Assembly (NCBI GenBank): GCA_002456975.1 | Contig: NTKA01000017.1 | Span: 1 to 37,700, forward strand | DNA length: 37,700 nucleotides | Direction of reading: 5' to 3' | DNA from: Halieaceae bacterium MED-G27 | GTDB lineage: Bacteria > Pseudomonadota > Gammaproteobacteria > Pseudomonadales > Halieaceae | Shown: one piece after another, positions 34,265 to 37,700 of the stretch | Layout of the letters: each line of letters begins with the position of its first letter | How positions within the stretch are numbered: position 1 is the stretch's first letter | Program-made: the position numbers and the translations under genes | Notes under the pieces: generated by a model | Database searches by the model: none | Told to the model about the DNA's origin: nothing | Seen by the model: the letters and a program-made list of their open reading frames with translations, nothing else

Positions 34265-34750
34265 ATGAAGGGCAACGCCGATGTTATTAGTCACCTCAAC
34301 AAAATCCTCTACAACGAGCTTGTAGCGATCAACCAGTACTTCCTGCACTCTAAGATGTACAAAGATTTCGGGCTAACGGAGCTCGCAGAGCACGAGTACC
34401 ACGAGTCGATCGACGAAATGAAACACGCCGATGAGTTAGTAGAGCGGATTTTATTTCTAGAAGGCATCCCCAATTTACAGGATCTCGGCAAATTGCGGAT
34501 CGGTGAAACACCGCGTGAAATGCTAGAGTGTGATTTACAACTCGAGCACGTGGCGCACGAGGATCTCATTGCAGCGGTTAAGTGCTGCGAGCAAGCGGGC
34601 GATTACTGCTCGCGTGATCTCGCTAAGCGCATATTGGATGCTGAAGAAGAACACATCGACTGGCTGGAAACCCAGCTATCACTCATGACCCGAGTGGGCG
34701 AGCAGAACTACCTGCAGACAGCGATGAAAACCACCAAACCCGACGCTTAA
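34265..34750 (+). CDS. bfr: Bacterioferritin (heme-binding)
   Basis: The 161-residue protein has all ferroxidase ligands at standard positions (Glu18, Glu51, His54, Glu94, Glu127, His130) and the heme-ligand Met52. It should form the 24-subunit cage that oxidises and stores iron. Family motifs include [19 protein letters not shown] and [21 protein letters not shown]. It has a ribosome site AGATAGAG 3 bp before ATG 34265. Together with bfd it makes a store-and-release pair; grxD is convergent 33 bp downstream. Confidence 0.97.
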   Translation: MKGNADVISHLNKILYNELVAINQYFLHSKMYKDFGLTELAEHEYHESIDEMKHADELVERILFLEGIPNLQDLGKLRIGETPREMLECDLQLEHVAHEDLIAAVKCCEQAGDYCSRDLAKRILDAEEEHIDWLETQLSLMTRVGEQNYLQTAMKTTKPDA

Positions 34751-34783
34751 ATCAGCGCCGGTTCTTATACTTCTTGTAGTTGC

Positions 34784-35101
34784 TCAGCCCGCAGGGGTGG
34801 GCACTACGATCTCTTTTAACTCACCCGAGGCTTCCATATCACAGACGATATCGCAGCCACCGATAAGCTCGCCGTCTACCCAGAGCTGGGGGAATGTTGG
34901 CCAGTTGGCATAGGTGGGTAGGTTGGCGCGGATCTCGGGATTGCTGAGCACATCGACGTAGGCGAATTTCTCACCGCAGGCCATCAGTGCTTGTACCGTT
35001 TTCGCTGAAAACCCACATTGCGGCTGATTGGGAGAGCCCTTCATATAAAGGATCACTCGATTATTCTCGATTTGATCCTTGATGGTTTCCATAATATCCA
35101 T
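34784..35101 (-). CDS. grxD: Monothiol glutaredoxin Grx4 (CGFS type)
   Basis: The 105-residue protein has the CGFS active site in QPQCGFSAKTV, preceded by the MKGSPN motif. WPTFPQLWVDGELIGGCDI follows, with the cis-Pro and glutathione-binding residues. CGFS glutaredoxins bind a bridging [2Fe-2S] cluster with glutathione and deliver it to targets, often with BolA. Its place beside bfd and bfr fits iron/Fe-S metabolism. It is divergent from argD across 137 bp. Confidence 0.96.
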   Translation of the reverse strand: MDIMETIKDQIENNRVILYMKGSPNQPQCGFSAKTVQALMACGEKFAYVDVLSNPEIRANLPTYANWPTFPQLWVDGELIGGCDIVCDMEASGELKEIVVPTPAG

Positions 35102-35238
35102 AGTAATGCTCGCTTTTATCGCCTGGCTGCGTCTTAGCTGTCTATCGTGGTTAGAATCTTCTACCCGTCGTTGCTATATCCGCAGTTTATCAGAAAGCAC
35201 GTCTGGATTAGACTGTTAATTCTTTCAGGAATTTCCCT

Positions 35239-36411
35239 ATGTCATCGATCATGCCCACCTACGGTCGTTTGCCCGTCACGTTTACTCGTGGTGATGGTGC
35301 TGTGCTGTTCGATCATCAAGACATCCCCTATCTCGACGCATTGTCGGGGATAGCTGTCACCAACCTTGGACACTCGCATCCGGAGGTCACAAAAGCCATC
35401 CTCGAGCAAACCCAGACCCTAGTTCATACCTCCAACCTTTACCGCATAGCGCAACAGGAACGACTGGCCGCGGAATTGACTGCACTGACCAGTATGACGA
35501 ATGTCTTTTTTTGCAATTCAGGTGCGGAGGCCAACGAAACCGCCATCAAGCTAGCGCGGCGGTATGGGCACAACAATGGCATACAAACGCCTCAAATCGT
35601 GGTGCTGGAAGGTGCCTTTCATGGTCGAACCATGGGTGCGCTGTCGGCCACCGGAAATAAAGCCGTGCAGACTGCTTTCGCACCGCTACTTCCAGGCTTC
35701 ATTAGAATTGATCGCGACGATACCGAGGCGCTTGAATCTCTGGCGCATCAGCGCGATGACATTGCCGCAGTCCACATCGAGCCCATTCAGGGTGAGAGTG
35801 GCATACGGCCTCTCAGCCTGGATTTTCTAAAAAGCGCGAGACGAATTTGTGACGAGCAAGGCTGGCTGCTCAGTTTTGACGAAGTTCAGTCGGGTAATGG
35901 CCGGTGCGGAGCGCTCTATGCATTCCAACGACTGGGGGTGACACCCGATGTAGTTGTCACAGCGAAGGGCTTGGGTAACGGCTTGCCTATTGGAGCCTGC
36001 ATGGCGAGGGGCGACGCTGCAAAGCTGCTGGTAGCCGGAGATCACGGCACGACCTACGGCGGCAATCCCCTCTGCTGCGCGGCCGCGAGCGCCGTTATCA
36101 ACACATTGAGCCGAGACCAGCTCTGGGACCGAGCCGATATTGTTCGCAATTACATTCTCGAGGGTGTTCACTCGACTTTGGCGGACCCTGCTAGTATCCG
36201 CGAAGTTCGTGGATTAGGGCTCATGATTGGTATCGAGCCGGTCATTCGGCCTGACAATCTAATGGTTAAAGCTTTGGAAGAACGATTGCTGATCAACGTC
36301 GCAGGCGGCGATACCATTCGGTTATTGCCACCACTGGTAATGAGGGGAGAAGAAGCACACGAAGTGGGTGCGATCGTTGGCCAACTCATCAACTCGCTGG
36401 AGTCGAACTGA
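35239..36411 (+). CDS. argD: Acetylornithine aminotransferase (class III PLP enzyme)
   Basis: The 390-residue class III aminotransferase has FFCNSGAEANETAIKLAR near the N-terminus, VLEGAFHGRTMGALSATGN, the cofactor Asp in LSFDEVQSGNGRCG, and the PLP lysine in VVTAKGLGNGLPIGAC. It transfers the amino group in arginine synthesis (N-acetylornithine), and such enzymes can also serve succinyl-diaminopimelate. ArgD is favoured by the adjacent argF, 6 bp downstream. It is the first gene of a forward pair; no ArgR-type box was recognised in the 137 bp before it. Confidence 0.93.
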   Translation: MSSIMPTYGRLPVTFTRGDGAVLFDHQDIPYLDALSGIAVTNLGHSHPEVTKAILEQTQTLVHTSNLYRIAQQERLAAELTALTSMTNVFFCNSGAEANETAIKLARRYGHNNGIQTPQIVVLEGAFHGRTMGALSATGNKAVQTAFAPLLPGFIRIDRDDTEALESLAHQRDDIAAVHIEPIQGESGIRPLSLDFLKSARRICDEQGWLLSFDEVQSGNGRCGALYAFQRLGVTPDVVVTAKGLGNGLPIGACMARGDAAKLLVAGDHGTTYGGNPLCCAAASAVINTLSRDQLWDRADIVRNYILEGVHSTLADPASIREVRGLGLMIGIEPVIRPDNLMVKALEERLLINVAGGDTIRLLPPLVMRGEEAHEVGAIVGQLINSLESN

Positions 36412-36417
36412 ATCATC

Positions 36418-37323
36418 ATGTCTAGCCCACGCCACTTCCTGACTTTAAATGACATCAGTCGCGATGAGTTTCATGCACTGATTCACCGCGCCGTCGAACT
36501 CAAAGCCCTGCATCGAACCGGCGAATCGCACGCGACACTGCGTGGCAAGGTCATGGCAATGATTTTCGCCAAAGCGTCAACGCGCACCCGCGTATCATTT
36601 GAGGCGGGCATGTCTCAGCTGGGTGGCAGTGCGATGTTTTTGTCGTCCCAAGATACACAACTCGGACGCGGTGAGCCGATAGCAGACAGTGCACGTGTCA
36701 TTTCGTCGATGGTCGATATCGTAATGATTCGAACGTTTGCACATGCCGACGTTGAAACCTTTGCCCAACACTCGAAAGTCCCCGTCATCAATGCGCTAAC
36801 CGATGATTATCACCCCTGCCAGTTATTGGCTGATATGCAGACATGGTTTGAACAACGGGGCGACATGGCGGGAAAAACAGTCTGTTGGCTGGGTGATGGC
36901 AATAACATGTGTCATTCGTACATCAATGCTGCAAAGATCCTAGACTTCGAGTTAGTGATCGCCTGCGCCGAGGGCTTCGACCCTGACGCAAAGCTCCTCG
37001 ATGGGAACAAAGAACGAGTCAGAATCGAGCGCGATCCCAAAGTCGCCGCGACCGGTGCCGACCTACTGGTTACCGACGTCTGGGCATCGATGGGACAGGA
37101 GGACGAGACAGATACTCGCCTCGCGGGCCTCGCCCCCTATCAGCTCAACCGCGCACTGCTTGATCTCGCCGCGCCAGATGCGCTTTATATGCACTGCCTT
37201 CCAGCGCACCGGGGCGAAGAAATTACAGCCGACTTAATGGACGATCCGACGAGCGTCATTTGGGACGAAGCCGAGAATAGACTGCATGCACAAAAAGCGT
37301 TGATAGAGCTTCTTCTCGCTTGA
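36418..37323 (+). CDS. argF: Ornithine carbamoyltransferase
   Basis: The 301-residue enzyme carries the carbamoyl-phosphate motif STRTRVSFE (near residue 54), [14 protein letters not shown] with the HPCQ motif, the ornithine-loop segment DVWASMGQE (the OTC-specific SMG), and the catalytic [12 protein letters not shown]. It makes citrulline from ornithine and carbamoyl phosphate. The start is ATG 36418, 6 bp after the argD stop, so the two are an operon. No terminator of standard form is evident downstream before the nrdA leader. Confidence 0.97.
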   Translation: MSSPRHFLTLNDISRDEFHALIHRAVELKALHRTGESHATLRGKVMAMIFAKASTRTRVSFEAGMSQLGGSAMFLSSQDTQLGRGEPIADSARVISSMVDIVMIRTFAHADVETFAQHSKVPVINALTDDYHPCQLLADMQTWFEQRGDMAGKTVCWLGDGNNMCHSYINAAKILDFELVIACAEGFDPDAKLLDGNKERVRIERDPKVAATGADLLVTDVWASMGQEDETDTRLAGLAPYQLNRALLDLAAPDALYMHCLPAHRGEEITADLMDDPTSVIWDEAENRLHAQKALIELLLA

Positions 37324-37463
37324 GCTAATAGTGATTCAGTCCACAACCTGGGCAATCTTACTAGGACAAAACCCTATCCTTATCCTCTTGTAGTGGACGA
37401 CCTTCTTACGCGAAAAAGCAGTGCTGGAAGTTAGTAAGCACTTACAATTCATTTCGACACATC

Positions 37464-37472
37464 TTATCCACA
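37464..37472 (+). promoter_or_regulatory. DnaA box (perfect consensus)
   Basis: TTATCCACA is the exact high-affinity DnaA-binding 9-mer. It lies 176 bp before the start of the probable nrdA gene. In E. coli, DnaA boxes in the nrdAB promoter tie ribonucleotide reductase transcription to replication. A single box does not make a replication origin. Confidence 0.7.
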
Positions 37473-37511
37473 AAAAATACTCAGAGTAATTCGCTTGCAA
37501 TGTAGGTGCGA

Positions 37512-37559
37512 CCCACCTATCTTGGGGGTCGGAGAGTCTCACACCCCAAGATGTAGGTT
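37512..37559. promoter_or_regulatory. Pair of NrdR-box-like sites
   Basis: The downstream site centred at 37551/37552 has CAAGATGTAG, which fits every fixed position of the NrdR core CwAnATnTwG. The upstream site centred at 37519/37520 keeps the right half (ATCTTG) but is poor on the left. The centres are 32 bp apart, the spacing described for paired NrdR boxes. Arms ATCTTGGGG and CCCCAAGAT form a perfect inverted repeat. Another half site, ATGTAGGT, is at 37500-37507. NrdR represses ribonucleotide reductase genes. Confidence 0.6.
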
Positions 37560-37647
37560 TTTGTGAGTCAGGTTACCCAGCAAAACAACACAAAAAAAGC
37601 AACAAGAGCGCACGCACAGGCGTGCGAATGCAAGAGGTGAGCAACAA

Positions 37648-37700
37648 ATGCAGACAAGCAGTGACACGGCCACAGCGCCAGCCGCAAAGACACCGCCGAT
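37648..37700 (+). CDS. nrdA: Start of a gene, probably ribonucleotide reductase alpha subunit NrdA (partial)
   Basis: Only 17 complete codons are visible (M-Q-T-S-S-D-T-A-T-A-P-A-A-K-T-P-P), an Ala/Thr/Pro-rich leader like the variable N-terminal tail of gammaproteobacterial class Ia NrdA proteins. The peptide alone does not identify the gene. The assignment rests on the leader: a DnaA box plus paired NrdR-like boxes is a combination known from nrdAB promoters. The ATG has a good AGAGGTGA site about 7 bp upstream. If right, it reduces ribonucleoside diphosphates in the cytoplasm with NrdB. Confidence 0.55.
   Translation, partial: MQTSSDTATAPAAKTPP

Larger units (their letters stand above)
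37324..37647. other. 324-bp region between argF and the next gene, with regulatory sites
   Basis: This gene-free region contains a DnaA box (37464-37472) and an inverted pair of NrdR-like sites (37512-37559), followed by an A-rich leader with AGAGGTGA just before the ATG at 37648. The part nearest argF (37324-37460) shows no clear hairpin with a T-run and no convincing reading frame. Confidence 0.65.

Noticed and set aside
37464-37472. Replication origin suggested by the perfect DnaA box
   Set aside because: Only one box is present, no AT-rich unwinding region with clustered boxes is seen, and oriC neighbours (dnaA, dnaN, gidA) are absent. An nrd promoter site explains it better.
1-37700. 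CRISPR arrays, insertion sequences, prophage or toxin-antitoxin loci
   Set aside because: No regularly spaced repeats, transposase motifs, terminal inverted repeats around a gene, phage structural genes or paired small toxin/antitoxin genes were seen on either strand.

Overview
The window reads as a chromosomal segment of a free-living gammaproteobacterium. Base composition and codon use look even throughout. The gene orders (tol-pal next to ruvABC and aspS; lipB to proA; bfd-bfr-grxD-argD-argF-nrdA) resemble Pseudomonas and the marine Cellvibrionales/OM60-NOR5 relatives. A bacterial tricorn-type peptidase and an NhaC-type antiporter would suit a marine heterotroph. The taxon is my inference; no rRNA is present.

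Layout. 1-2584 (-): 5' part of a large secreted tricorn-like S41 peptidase, cut by the window edge. 2832-5903 (-): an NhaC-family transporter, a DAO-type FAD oxidoreductase and an internally deleted remnant of a second, DadA-like oxidoreductase. 6154-6229 (+): tRNA-Lys(UUU) with its own promoter and terminator. 6357-13685 (-): cpoB, pal, tolB, tolA, tolR, tolQ, ybgC, ruvB, ruvA, ruvC, many with overlapping stop and start codons. 13745-16323 (-): aspS, an FmdB-type zinc ribbon gene and a basic HU-like DNA-binding gene. 16500-19360 (+): proS and a DUF418 membrane protein. 19730-22533 (+): a LuxR-type regulator, a PuuA-like glutamine-synthetase-family ligase and a Cys-type glutathione peroxidase. 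22602-33858 (-): prfC, lipB, ybeD, dacA, rlpA, mltB, rodA, mrdA, rlmH, rsfS, nadD, proA, a tightly packed elongation/cell-wall and housekeeping block. 33951-34750 (+): bfd and bfr, each preceded by a Fur-box-like site. 34784-35101 (-): grxD. 35239-37323 (+): argD and argF. 37648 to the end (+): first codons of a gene whose leader carries a perfect DnaA box and a pair of NrdR-box-like sites 32 bp apart, so probably nrdA.

How the genes work together. Tol-Pal/CpoB links the envelope layers during division. RodA, PBP2, PBP5, MltB and RlpA build and trim peptidoglycan for the rod shape. RuvABC resolves recombination junctions. Bfd, Bfr and Grx4 handle iron storage, release and Fe-S supply. ProA, ArgD and ArgF belong to proline and arginine synthesis. 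The accessory parts are small: the transporter/FAD-oxidase group, the LuxR/GS group and the S41 peptidase suggest use of peptides, amino acids or amines.

I found no CRISPR array, insertion sequence, prophage, toxin-antitoxin pair or convincing undescribed system. The observations most worth checking are the nrdA leader, the paired Fur-like sites, the decayed oxidoreductase, the unusual short proline/lysine TolA linker, and the LuxR/GS locus with its palindromes. Several starts given here (GTG, TTG or internal ATG) rest on ribosome binding sites, stop/start overlaps and family N-termini, not on the longest reading frame.
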